From positions 1 to 60,008 of the forward strand of contig JAFQPI010000007.1 in the NCBI GenBank assembly GCA_017411805.1: a stretch of DNA of 60,008 bases. The letters are read 5' to 3'. Numbering within the stretch: position 1 is the first letter of the stretch; every line of letters begins with the position of its first letter. Both the position numbers and the translations under genes were made by a program. The DNA is from Clostridia bacterium (GTDB lineage: Bacteria; Bacillota; Clostridia; Oscillospirales; CAG-272). Below, one piece after another: positions 1-9,030 of the stretch. The notes below the pieces were generated by a model. The model searched no databases and was not told the origin of the DNA. It worked only from the letters and a program-made list of their open reading frames with translations.

Positions 1-1
1 A

Positions 2-244
2 CTTGAAGCAGCAAAGGGCCACACACCCGGAGCTGAAGCAGATTGTGTAAACGCCCAGACCTGTACGGTATGCGGCGAAGTACTTGAAGCAGCAAAGGGC
101 CACACACCCGGAGCTGAAGCAGATTGTGAAAACGCACAGACCTGTACGGTATGCGGCGAAGTACTTGAAGCAGCAAAGGGTCACACACCCGGAGCTGCAG
201 CAGATTGTGAAAATGCTCAGATCTGTACGGAATGCGGTGAGGAA
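2..244 (+). repeat. Three tandem 81-bp coding repeats
   Basis: Three nearly identical 81-bp units at 2-82, 83-163 and 164-244 encode the 27-residue CxxC units of the partial secreted protein. The array probably continues upstream of the window edge. The unit is a multiple of three and keeps the frame, so it is a protein repeat. Confidence 0.95.
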
Positions 245-808
245 CTCAACGCAGCCCTCGGCCACACCCATGACCACTACGAATACGACGCAACTCACCA
301 CTGGAGCATTTGTTCCAAGTGCGAATCCAAGTTTGACGAAAAAGCTCACAGCTTTGACGAAAACAACGATTGCGAATGCGGACTTAAGAACGTAGTAGTT
401 GATGCCAAGCCCGGCATGACCTACACGGTATTCGGACAGACCGTAACAGTTGAAAGCCAGCTTGCTTGCAAGCTCGGTTACTTGAACGGCTCGAAGTACG
501 AGGCTGTTGAAGCAATCAAGAATTCAGATGGCAGCTACAGCTTCACTGCACCTGAGGGTGTTGAGAGAGTACTGCTCATCATCAACGGCGACTTCGATAC
601 GGACGGCGACGTTGATTCGAACGACGCAACAATTTTGGCAAAGTCCCTGCTTCCCTCCGATCATAAAGAGTACGCAAGCTTGAACGATGCACAGCTGTTC
701 ATTGCGGATATTAACGGCAATGGCAAAATCAACTCGGCAGACAAGACGCTGCTTGCACGCAGTCTGCTTGACAGTACACATAAGTTGTATCTGCCGCTGA
801 GTTGGTAA
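2..808 (+). CDS. Secreted CxxC-repeat protein with C-terminal dockerin (5' end missing)
   Basis: The frame is open from base 2, so the true start lies outside the window; 268 residues are visible. The first 81 residues are three 27-residue units (81 bp each, from 2, 83 and 164), each with a GHTPGA motif and a CTVCGE-type CxxC pair. A His/Cys-rich linker follows, then a module with ACKLGY and GVERVLL motifs that also occurs in the next gene. The C-terminus carries two calcium-loop/helix repeats (D-D-D-D pattern at DFDTDGDVDSND and D-N-N pattern at DINGNGKINSAD), the pattern of a type I dockerin. Dockerins bind cohesins on scaffold proteins outside the cell. The enzymatic or binding part upstream is not visible. 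The next gene starts 51 bp downstream with no terminator between, so co-transcription is plausible. Confidence 0.85.
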   Translation, partial: LEAAKGHTPGAEADCVNAQTCTVCGEVLEAAKGHTPGAEADCENAQTCTVCGEVLEAAKGHTPGAAADCENAQICTECGEELNAALGHTHDHYEYDATHHWSICSKCESKFDEKAHSFDENNDCECGLKNVVVDAKPGMTYTVFGQTVTVESQLACKLGYLNGSKYEAVEAIKNSDGSYSFTAPEGVERVLLIINGDFDTDGDVDSNDATILAKSLLPSDHKEYASLNDAQLFIADINGNGKINSADKTLLARSLLDSTHKLYLPLSW

Positions 809-859
809 AAAACTTGTTAGGATTTATTATTAAATATTTAAGGAGGATAATCCAAAACA

Positions 860-2104
860 ATGAAAACGAAACTTCTTAAAGCCTGTTCGTTATTATTGGC
901 AATCAGCATGCTGATAATTCCGGCAAGCATTGTTTCCGGAGCGGAGGGAATCTCCGATGTGGAAGCAGTAGGAACGAGCGTTGCTCTGGATGGAACGGAG
1001 AATACTGTTGCAAAAGTCGGTATTGCATTTACTGCTGACGTCTATTGCTACGGCATTCAGGGAACCTGGGATAAGGCGGCTACCAACAACGCCGATATTA
1101 CATTGGGATCTATTGAGTTTTGCGGCGATGAAGCAACGTTTACCGATGATGATGACTACGTTTCTCCCACAACAGGTAATGTTATGTGGACGGATTTGGA
1201 GTTCATAGGCGGTAAGTTCTCAAAGGGCTCAAAGCTTCTGACAGCAACCTACATAATTCCTGCAGACACAGCTCCCGGCGAATACAAGGTAGGCTTCCTT
1301 TGCGAGGTATACACCGACGCGAGCGGCTTCCCTGTGGAGTTTGAGAATACTTACCTGGAAGCAACCATAACGGTAACTTGCGACCGACCCCCCGTTCTTC
1401 AGCCCGGTCAGGCATCTGGCTGTGACACCGACGGTTGGAATGATTACTACAAGTGCAATGTCTGCGGTAAGTACTATACCGACGCAGAGGGTAATAACCC
1501 GATCGACGACATTGAGACTTGGAAGACCGGCGACGGTAAGATCCCCGCGGGTCACACATCAACCGAGGTTACATACGATAACGTAACCGCAACCACCCAC
1601 GACGAGTACTACGCTTGTTGTGGTGTCGAAAAGGCTACCGGTGTAGAACACATCTACAATCAGGAAAATAACACTAAGTGCCTTTGCGGAGCGGTTAAGC
1701 TTACCGTTACATTCAAGGGTGCAGCTCTTGCTAACGCTTATACTGTAAGCGGAAACGTTGTTAACGTAAAATTCGACATTGCTTGTAAGCTTGGATATTG
1801 GGATGCAACAAGCGGTAAGTACGTTGCAATTGCTGCCGTAGCAAATCCCTCCGGAGGTTATGACTTCACAGTTCCCGCAGGAGTAACCGAGGTTCTCTTG
1901 GTTATTAAGGGGGACGCGAATGCGACGGGTGGGCTTGATAGTGGTGACCTCCCCCGTATTAAAGCTGTTCTTATGGGCAGACTAACTCTAACTGCAGAAG
2001 AAATTTTTGCTGCCGATGCAAATGATACCGGAACCATTGATAGTGGTGATCTGCCCCGTATTAAAGCTGTTCTCATGGGCAGAACCAGTCTTGCATGGGG
2101 TTAA
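860..2104 (+). CDS. Secreted protein: cohesin-like domain, CxxC module, dockerin
   Basis: 414 residues. AGGAGG at 841-846 precedes the ATG. Residues 1-28 form a signal peptide (Lys-rich start, hydrophobic core, cleavage near VSGA). Residues about 30-170 look like a cohesin-type beta sandwich, with ATYIIPADTAPGEYKVGF near its end resembling the corresponding region of the next protein. A Cys-rich stretch follows (CNVCGKYY and CLCG motifs), then the ACKLGY...VLLVIKGD module shared with the upstream gene. From residue about 351 come two dockerin repeats with almost identical SGDLPRIKAVLMGR helices. Calcium-loop position 5 is Thr in both, where Asp is usual. No catalytic domain is seen, so this looks like an adaptor that both receives and docks. 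The cohesin call rests on pattern only; the dockerin call is firmer. Confidence 0.75.
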   Translation: MKTKLLKACSLLLAISMLIIPASIVSGAEGISDVEAVGTSVALDGTENTVAKVGIAFTADVYCYGIQGTWDKAATNNADITLGSIEFCGDEATFTDDDDYVSPTTGNVMWTDLEFIGGKFSKGSKLLTATYIIPADTAPGEYKVGFLCEVYTDASGFPVEFENTYLEATITVTCDRPPVLQPGQASGCDTDGWNDYYKCNVCGKYYTDAEGNNPIDDIETWKTGDGKIPAGHTSTEVTYDNVTATTHDEYYACCGVEKATGVEHIYNQENNTKCLCGAVKLTVTFKGAALANAYTVSGNVVNVKFDIACKLGYWDATSGKYVAIAAVANPSGGYDFTVPAGVTEVLLVIKGDANATGGLDSGDLPRIKAVLMGRLTLTAEEIFAADANDTGTIDSGDLPRIKAVLMGRTSLAWG

Positions 2105-2146
2105 TATCCATAGAAGTGGAATTGAAATATGAAAGGAAATGTTGGA

Positions 2147-5100
2147 ATGAAACATTTTAAAAGAATTTTGATGTTATCTCTCGCTATTATGATGTGTTCA
2201 CTGATTAGTATATCTGCATTTGCAGCAAATGATAATGGTGTAACATATTTAGCGACGATTGATAACCCGACGATCTCTGTGAGCAGCGAAGATCAGACTA
2301 TTGCTGTTACGATCAAAGCGAATAAACCTGTAGATATCGATTCTATTGACATTGGCGTAGGTTTACCCTCTGGGTTAGCTTATGTAAGTGTTGCCAATAC
2401 TGACTTGGGATTTAAGACTGGCGATTTTAATAAATCCAATGGAAGTTTAGTTTGGTATTATGAATATGATCAAGAGGCGGACTGGTTAACGACAGATTTA
2501 TTGGCTGTTGTTACATACAAAGTGCCTGCCAATACGCCTGCTGGTGAGTATAAAATCGATTTTGAGATTAATAATATTACATCTGACTTTGGTACTCCCT
2601 GGGAAACCGGTGTTACCGTCTCTACTACCCTCACCATCGCTCCTTCCACCCCCGCACACACTTGTTCTCTTACTCATGTTCCTGAAGTAAAGGCAACGTG
2701 TATTGCCGGCGGTAACATCGAATACTGGTACTGCTCCGATGAAGAGTGCGGCAAGTACTACAGCGATGCAAACGGTGTGAACGAGATCACCGACAAGACG
2801 AGTGTTAACACCGACATAGACAACGATAACCACGTTGGAGATGAGGCAAGCGGTGGATTCACCTCCAATGGTGATGGTACACACTACGAGACTATCACCT
2901 GTAAGAGCTGCCATAACGCAAAGAGCACCGTACCCGGCACTTGCTCCGGCGGCACTGCAACTTGTACCGAAAAGGCTGTCTGCTCTTACTGTAACACCGC
3001 TTACGGTCCTGAACCCGCAGGTCACGGTAAGACCAATGGCTTTCGTTATAATTCTAATAATAACGGTACTCACGACGTTGTCTGTGATGATTGTGGTCAG
3101 ACTACGGAAACGAATGTAAAATGCTCCGGCACTTCTACCGAGTGCGAAGGAACAGATACCTGTTCCAAGTGCGGCGGCACATTCGATCTTGCTCACAACA
3201 TTACTTACGTCCCTGAGGTAATTCCCGAAAACTGTCAGCAGACAGGTCACGGCGAATATTGGTACTGTGACAAATGTGAGGCTTGCTTCGGCGACGCTGA
3301 GGGTTCTTACCAGCTCAATCCCGCATGGCTCTACTACACCGGCGAACACGTTCGTCCCGAGGGCGCAGCTGATTGTGCTACTGTGGGATGCGCGCTTTGC
3401 GGTGAGGAAACCTATGGCTTAGGTGAGCACGACACCGGTGTTCCTGCCTGCCAGACCGGAACCTGCTCCAAGTGTAATGAAACCATCACCGGCTACGGTT
3501 GCGTTAACTATACCACCCCCGCATGTATGGACGGCGTTTGCAACTACTGCGGCGGTTTCGTTGCCGGATTTGGTCACGAGAACGGCGCTTGGGCTGATTG
3601 CCTTGACGGCGAGTGCTCTTACGGTTGTGGTCTTGAATACCCTGCTACCGCTGAGCATAAAGACGATGATGACGACGGTTATTGCGACACCTGTTGGGGC
3701 CACCTGAACCACGACGTGGATCCCTGCGTGGGCGGCATGTGCTCCATCTGCGAAACCTATGTTGAACCCGCTCACAAATACTTCTACGCTTGCGATCAGT
3801 ACTGCATGAACTGCGGCGAGAAGACCAATCCCAATGCAACTCACAGCATTACCCACGTAGAGGCTAAGCCTGGTACAGATTGTCAAACCTACGACGGTCA
3901 CATGGAGTATTGGACTTGTTCGCATTGCGGTGGCGTATGGACTGATGAAAACCTGATGCACCAGACCAATATGATGAGCATCAAGGTTAACGGCAATCAC
4001 ACCTACACCTACAACTGCGATACAAACTGTAAGGTTTGCGAACAGTTGACAAGACCTGAGGCTAAGCATGAGGGCGGCACTGCAACCTGTACCAAGAAGG
4101 CAGAATGCTCGTACTGTGGCAAGGAGTACGGCGAGCTGGCTAAGCACGAATACTTCTACCCTTGCGATCCGTACTGCTGTATCTGCTACGAGTTGACTAA
4201 TCCCGAAGCAACTCACAGCATTACCCACGTAGAGGCTAAGCCTGGTACAGATTGTCAAACCTACAACGGTAACATGGAGTATTGGACTTGTTCGCATTGC
4301 GGTGGCGTATGGACTGATGAAAACCTGATGCACCAGACCAATATGATGAGCATCAAGGTTAACGGCAATCACACCTACACCTACAACTGCGATACAAACT
4401 GTAATGTTTGCAAAGAGTTGACAAGACCTGAGGCTAAGCATGAGGGCGGCGAAGCAACATGTAAAGAAAAGGCTGTATGCCAGTATTGTAAGACAGCCTA
4501 CGGTGAGCTTGCGAAGTGCACAAGCTTGACGGCCATTAATGGTAAGGATGCAACATGTAAGGAAAGCGGTTGGAAGGAATACTGGATGTGCTTCACTTGC
4601 AATACCCTCTATGCCGATAGTGATGCAACGAAAAAAATCGATGTTTTTGCAGATTGGAAATCCGAAGGCGGCGAAGGTTATATTGCGGTTAATCCCGACA
4701 ACCATGTTGGCGGTGTGTCCTTCGTCTACGAGAATGTCACTAACACCACCCACGACAAGATCACTGTGTGTAGCGACTGTAACAAACGCACTAACACTGC
4801 CACTGAACCCCACAACTACACCACCGGCAACTCTGCTTACACCTGCATCTGCGGCAAGGTCAAGGAGTTCACCCTGACCATCTACGCCCTCCAAGTCTCC
4901 GGTGATGCTGACCCCGAAAACTGTCCTATTGAAATCACTGTTCCCTACGGTGCTCTGCTGAAGGATTACATCCCCAAAAATTGCGGAGCAGTATGGAATT
5001 ATGCACCCATCCACGAAAAAGGTGAAACGGTTCCCGTAAACGGCACCCGCTATAACGGTGTTTACGCCATTGATGAGTGGTGCGACATGGACTGGAACGT

Positions 5101-6754
5101 GGTGGATATGGAAACAGCCACCATGCCCGCAGGCAATTTCGGGATCAGAAATGATTACTACTACACCGGTTGGTGGAATGTATTCTGGGATGGGGTAAAT
5201 CTGGAATGGTCCGACACCGCTCTGGGCACCGCCTACCAGATCAACAGCTCCGAGGCAAAAGGCTGGCAGCAGATCGACGGCGATTGGTACTACTTCGCCT
5301 ATGATGCTAAGCAGAGCCATTACTTCCGCGTTGAGGGCCTGACCCGCGTTCCTTATCCCGTTGACGAGGAAGGCAACCCCATCACCATCGACGGCAACAA
5401 ATACGCTCCTAACCAGGAAGATATTGATTATGCAGCAAATAAGGGTATTACCTTTATCGATGCAACCGAGGCTTGGTTCATCTTCGATGAAGACGGCAAG
5501 TTCCAGAGCGATGTAAACGGAAAGTTCGAGGGACCCAAGGCAACTTGCTATGCAGTCAACGGTATGATTCCGTGGCACTACGGCCTTGCTAAGATCAATA
5601 ACAAGTACTACTACTTCGTTGGTGACACTGTCAACGGCGGTAACAAGGTCGCAAACGGTCCCGTATGGATTACCCGTGCAAATGGTGTTGAGGGTCTTGA
5701 TAACGGCGCTTGCTACTACTTCCTGGGTGGTGTGCTGGCTCATAACTTGACTGACATTGTGGATGGCAAGTACTATGAAAACGGTAAGCTCATGATGGGC
5801 GAAGGTCTTGTTAAGATCGAAGAAGGTAAGTACATCTACGTTCGCTCCAGCGGTCAGGTTGCTACCGGTATGTACTGGGTAACCAAGACCAACGGTCTGG
5901 TGACTGCTGCTATGTACAACTTTGGTACCGACGGTATCCTTCAGAGCGTTGAGGATCCTTCCGTAAACGGTCTGGTTGACGGCGTATACTACAAGAACGG
6001 TAATCCTTATTATGCAGGTCTGATCGTAATCGAAGGCGAGACTTACTACGTGAAGTCCAACGGCAAAGTTGCAACCGGCGACTACTACATCACCAAGGTT
6101 GACAACTACACTGGCGATCTGAACGTGAAGAACGGCGACAAGCTCACCTTCAACGACGAAGGCAAGCTGCAGCCTATGAAGGACGGTATCGTTGACGTTG
6201 ACGGCGTTCTGTACTACTACGTGAACAATCACGTTAAGTACGGCGCAGGTCTGATCAAGTATCAGGGTAATATCTACTACGTACGTTCGAACGGTCAGGT
6301 TGCTACCGGTAAGTACTACATAACCAATACAAACGGTATGGAAGGCTTCGTAACCGGTCAGAAGTGCTACTTCGACGAAAACGGTAAGCTTATTCAAGAC
6401 GGCGATTCTGCTCCTCTCGCTGAGGGAAGTAAGTATTTCGGCAGCTCAGACTGGGAGATCGTACCCGAAAATGCGGTATTGATCTTTACTCCCGAAAAAT
6501 CCGGAAAACTGATTGTTGAAGTCACTGGTATCTCCTCTGAAATTGCAATTCCCGCTAACGGATTTTCCGTGGATGCATACGATGGCGAGGGATACGTCGG
6601 CGAGACCGCATGCGAAGGCACAGGCATCATTGAGGTTGAGCTTGAAGCCGGTAAACAGTGGGCAATCTACGTACGTCCTGCTATTGTAGGCGATGGATAT
6701 TTTGCGTTCGAATCCGGAACGATTGAATATAGGATTACCTTTATTGCTGACTGA
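2147..6754 (+). CDS. Large surface protein: cohesin-like domain, CxxC array, cell-wall-binding-like repeats
   Basis: 1535 residues from the ATG at 2147, preferred over the in-frame ATG at 2129 because an AAAGGA site sits 9 bp upstream and the signal peptide (MKHFKRILML..., cleavage near SAFAA) starts there. The next roughly 140 residues form a cohesin-like beta domain ending with VPANTPAGEYKIDFEI, similar to the upstream protein. About 730 residues of His/Cys-rich units with CxxC pairs follow, including a near-exact internal duplication. After a roughly 140-residue linker domain come about seven aromatic/Gly-rich repeats (YYVRSNGQVATGKYYIT type) resembling choline/glucan-binding or cell-wall-binding repeats, then a C-terminal beta domain (EIVPENAVLIFTPEKSGKL). 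There is no dockerin and no sortase motif. Together with the dockerin neighbours it could serve as a wall-anchored scaffold; that role is inference. Confidence 0.75.
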   Translation: MKHFKRILMLSLAIMMCSLISISAFAANDNGVTYLATIDNPTISVSSEDQTIAVTIKANKPVDIDSIDIGVGLPSGLAYVSVANTDLGFKTGDFNKSNGSLVWYYEYDQEADWLTTDLLAVVTYKVPANTPAGEYKIDFEINNITSDFGTPWETGVTVSTTLTIAPSTPAHTCSLTHVPEVKATCIAGGNIEYWYCSDEECGKYYSDANGVNEITDKTSVNTDIDNDNHVGDEASGGFTSNGDGTHYETITCKSCHNAKSTVPGTCSGGTATCTEKAVCSYCNTAYGPEPAGHGKTNGFRYNSNNNGTHDVVCDDCGQTTETNVKCSGTSTECEGTDTCSKCGGTFDLAHNITYVPEVIPENCQQTGHGEYWYCDKCEACFGDAEGSYQLNPAWLYYTGEHVRPEGAADCATVGCALCGEETYGLGEHDTGVPACQTGTCSKCNETITGYGCVNYTTPACMDGVCNYCGGFVAGFGHENGAWADCLDGECSYGCGLEYPATAEHKDDDDDGYCDTCWGHLNHDVDPCVGGMCSICETYVEPAHKYFYACDQYCMNCGEKTNPNATHSITHVEAKPGTDCQTYDGHMEYWTCSHCGGVWTDENLMHQTNMMSIKVNGNHTYTYNCDTNCKVCEQLTRPEAKHEGGTATCTKKAECSYCGKEYGELAKHEYFYPCDPYCCICYELTNPEATHSITHVEAKPGTDCQTYNGNMEYWTCSHCGGVWTDENLMHQTNMMSIKVNGNHTYTYNCDTNCNVCKELTRPEAKHEGGEATCKEKAVCQYCKTAYGELAKCTSLTAINGKDATCKESGWKEYWMCFTCNTLYADSDATKKIDVFADWKSEGGEGYIAVNPDNHVGGVSFVYENVTNTTHDKITVCSDCNKRTNTATEPHNYTTGNSAYTCICGKVKEFTLTIYALQVSGDADPENCPIEITVPYGALLKDYIPKNCGAVWNYAPIHEKGETVPVNGTRYNGVYAIDEWCDMDWNVVDMETATMPAGNFGIRNDYYYTGWWNVFWDGVNLEWSDTALGTAYQINSSEAKGWQQIDGDWYYFAYDAKQSHYFRVEGLTRVPYPVDEEGNPITIDGNKYAPNQEDIDYAANKGITFIDATEAWFIFDEDGKFQSDVNGKFEGPKATCYAVNGMIPWHYGLAKINNKYYYFVGDTVNGGNKVANGPVWITRANGVEGLDNGACYYFLGGVLAHNLTDIVDGKYYENGKLMMGEGLVKIEEGKYIYVRSSGQVATGMYWVTKTNGLVTAAMYNFGTDGILQSVEDPSVNGLVDGVYYKNGNPYYAGLIVIEGETYYVKSNGKVATGDYYITKVDNYTGDLNVKNGDKLTFNDEGKLQPMKDGIVDVDGVLYYYVNNHVKYGAGLIKYQGNIYYVRSNGQVATGKYYITNTNGMEGFVTGQKCYFDENGKLIQDGDSAPLAEGSKYFGSSDWEIVPENAVLIFTPEKSGKLIVEVTGISSEIAIPANGFSVDAYDGEGYVGETACEGTGIIEVELEAGKQWAIYVRPAIVGDGYFAFESGTIEYRITFIAD
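3833..4450 (+). repeat. Recent internal duplication within the surface protein gene
   Basis: A segment of about 245 bp at about 3833-4078 recurs almost base for base at about 4205-4450, an offset of 372 bp (124 codons). The near-identity at DNA level, including synonymous positions, indicates recent duplication or gene conversion. It encodes the HSITHVEAKPGTDCQT...EYWTC module. Confidence 0.9.
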
Positions 6755-6806
6755 TTATCGATCGGTTTATTCCCGATAAAGCTCGGGTGTTAAAACAAAT
6801 ATTAAA

Positions 6807-6842
6807 ACAGATGCTCCATGCCCGCGGGCATGGAGCGTCTGT
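6807..6842 (+). terminator. 17-bp hairpin after the surface protein cluster
   Basis: An inverted repeat of 17 bp (one G-U pair) around a GC centre lies 53 bp after the stop at 6754. No strong T run follows, so it may be an RNA-stabilising or partial terminator structure working with the second hairpin downstream. Confidence 0.6.
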
Positions 6843-6865
6843 TCCTAACGATGTAAGACATTGAT

Positions 6866-6893
6866 AAAAAACCGATGGAGTCCGTCGGTTTTC
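6866..6893 (+). terminator. Intrinsic terminator before the flippase gene
   Basis: AAAACCGA pairs with TCGGTTTT around a 9-nt loop, giving a stem that ends in a T run. It separates the secreted-protein cluster from the flippase gene. Confidence 0.75.
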
Positions 6894-6936
6894 TATTGGG
6901 GTTTTATGCAAAATTTCAGAAACATGGTTAAATAAT

Positions 6937-8421
6937 ATGGGAATTAGAGATAAATTGTCAAGCGGCGTTTCGGCGGATGCGATCTTATTGACGTTTATAA
7001 AGCTTGTAACGACTGCTTTGGGCTTGGCGACAACCCGCTTGCTTTCAGAATATCTGTCCGTGCACGATTACGGCACGTATTCGCAGATCATGCTGGTAGT
7101 ATCAACGATCGCTTCTGTGACTATATTCGGCATGATGGACGGTGTAAATTACTTTTATGCCGGAAAAAACGAGGAAGATGAAAAAGAATCATATGTGGCA
7201 ACGATCTTTGCATTGCAGTGTGTGATAAGTTCTGTTGCCGGTTTGGTTGTTATGATTATGAATCGGAATATATGCGGTTATTTCGGTAATGAAGACGTTG
7301 GCATATATTTGATTTTTGCGGCAATATTACCATTTTTGCAGAATATTCTGGGAATGTCTCAGGTATTGTTTGTTTCAATTGGTAAGGCAAGGCTCTTGGC
7401 ATACCGTAATTTGGCAATCTCTACGATCAGGATGATATCCGTTTTTATTGTAGTTTTTGCGGTGCGAAGTATATTGGTTATTCTGATCACTACCTTAGTA
7501 ATTGATATCGGACAAATTGCTTTCTTTTGGATCATTTTGCGCAAGAATAGTTGCAGGCTTAATTGGAGGAAAGTGCGTATTAAGTACTTTGGAGACGTTA
7601 TTCATTATTGTACTCCTATGGCAATTTTCCTAATCATAAGTACTTTAAACCGTGATATTGACAAATATCTTGTTTCAGCCATGACCGATACTGAGACATT
7701 GGCTATGTATTCAAACGCTTCAAAACAGCTTCCTTTTGATATTATTATGGCATCATTCTGTACGGTCCTTGTTCCATATATAACAAGATATATTTCAAAC
7801 AAAAACAAAGAAAAAGCAGCGGAGCTATATAAATTATTTATTGAGATAGCATACGTATCGACAGGCATTTTGTGTTTTGCGGCATTATCTGCATCACCAC
7901 AGCTTATGAAGTTACTTTATTCAAATAAATATACCGATGGATTAGCAATATTCTGCGTGTATATTTTTGTCGATTTGTTTCGATTTACAAATATTACTCT
8001 AGTTCTCAGCGCAGCCGGCAGAACAAAAAGACTTATGATTTTGGGAGTCGGATCGCTTGCGTTCAATGCACTGTTGAACATAGTTTTTTATAGAGTTATG
8101 GGAATTATTGGTCCTGCCGTGGCAACACTGGTTGTTATTGTAATAACAGGAGTTATTATGTTGAGCTTCAGTGCAAGTATCCTTGAAACCAGATTGTCAA
8201 AATTGTTTGACTTGAAATATTTGATAGTGTTTGTATTAGAGAGTGTAGCTTTGACTTTCGCTTTAAGTAAGCTCAGAGAGTATTTGCATGGTATGAATAT
8301 ACATTATTTTGCAATATTGGTCATTGTTGCAGGCATATACGGAATCACAATGCTTTTGCTTAACGGAAAAAGACTGCTATCTGATTTATACAGAGTCAAC
8401 CGCGTTGGTTACGACGAATGA
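6937..8421 (+). CDS. Polysaccharide/lipid-linked oligosaccharide flippase (MOP superfamily, Wzx-like)
   Basis: 494 residues, almost entirely hydrophobic helices (12-14 membrane segments), with the N-terminal pattern TTRLLSEYLSVHDYGTYSQI typical of polysaccharide biosynthesis/oligosaccharide flippases. Such proteins move undecaprenyl-linked glycans across the cytoplasmic membrane. The ribosome site upstream is weak. Base composition is clearly lower in GC than the surrounding genes, which fits an exchanged glycan locus. Next gene, 86 bp downstream, is a sugar O-acetyltransferase-like protein, supporting a role in surface glycan modification. No glycosyltransferases are present here, so the locus may be incomplete. 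Confidence 0.85.
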   Translation: MGIRDKLSSGVSADAILLTFIKLVTTALGLATTRLLSEYLSVHDYGTYSQIMLVVSTIASVTIFGMMDGVNYFYAGKNEEDEKESYVATIFALQCVISSVAGLVVMIMNRNICGYFGNEDVGIYLIFAAILPFLQNILGMSQVLFVSIGKARLLAYRNLAISTIRMISVFIVVFAVRSILVILITTLVIDIGQIAFFWIILRKNSCRLNWRKVRIKYFGDVIHYCTPMAIFLIISTLNRDIDKYLVSAMTDTETLAMYSNASKQLPFDIIMASFCTVLVPYITRYISNKNKEKAAELYKLFIEIAYVSTGILCFAALSASPQLMKLLYSNKYTDGLAIFCVYIFVDLFRFTNITLVLSAAGRTKRLMILGVGSLAFNALLNIVFYRVMGIIGPAVATLVVIVITGVIMLSFSASILETRLSKLFDLKYLIVFVLESVALTFALSKLREYLHGMNIHYFAILVIVAGIYGITMLLLNGKRLLSDLYRVNRVGYDE

Positions 8422-8507
8422 GTCTTGAGAATCTCACAGATGACAAAAACTATTATTAGAGTATAATCATCTGCAGTATAATTATTTAGTTTGGGGAGAG
8501 AAAATTC

Positions 8508-9029
8508 ATGGGAAATATCTCAGAAAAAATAGGCAAATTGATTTATTATTCGATTGCTAAACATATGCCGGTATCATTTTCCGGAATAAAAATCGGGCAG
8601 AAGGCATTGAGAGCTTTTTGCGGCAAACTGATTTTAAAACACTGTGGTAAAAAAGTAAACATTGAGCAAGGTGCTTCTTTCTCATCCAAGGTTTCGCTTG
8701 GCGATTACTCCGGAATTGGTATTAACGCACGAATAAACGGTAGCTGTACCATTGGGGATTATGTTATGATGGGAGCAGATGTTGTTGTACTGACCCGTAA
8801 TCATGCCTTTGACCGTATAGATATCCCGATGATGCATCAAGGATTCCAAGAAGAACGACCGGTGGTTATTGGCGATGATGTATGGATTGGCGACAGAGTA
8901 ATTATTATGCCGGGAGTACATATTGGAAATGGAAGTATTATCGGCGCGGGAGCAATTGTGACGCATGATGTTCCCCCTTACGCGATTGTTGCAGGAGTTC
9001 CGGCAAAAGTTATTAGAACGAGGATATAG
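8508..9029 (+). CDS. Hexapeptide-repeat acyltransferase (CapG/WbbJ/Maa type)
   Basis: 173 residues with a left-handed beta-helix signature: repeated [IV]GxxxxI units such as [40 protein letters not shown] and [20 protein letters not shown]. The catalytic His is the H of TRNHAF. These enzymes transfer acetyl or similar groups from acyl-CoA to sugars. A GGGGAGAG site lies upstream of the ATG. It is lower in GC, like the flippase before it, and it stops one base before the next gene, which is therefore probably translationally coupled. Confidence 0.88.
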   Translation: MGNISEKIGKLIYYSIAKHMPVSFSGIKIGQKALRAFCGKLILKHCGKKVNIEQGASFSSKVSLGDYSGIGINARINGSCTIGDYVMMGADVVVLTRNHAFDRIDIPMMHQGFQEERPVVIGDDVWIGDRVIIMPGVHIGNGSIIGAGAIVTHDVPPYAIVAGVPAKVIRTRI

Positions 9030-9030
9030 A

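Noticed and set aside
2-244. Regular repeats at the left edge considered as a CRISPR array
   Set aside because: Units are 81 bp, contiguous without spacers, and keep one reading frame encoding CxxC units.
3419-6397. Very long minus-strand open frame (over 990 codons) opposite the surface protein gene
   Set aside because: It is the antisense of a repetitive, codon-biased gene, has no ribosome site or recognisable domain, and the plus strand has signal peptide, repeats and domains.
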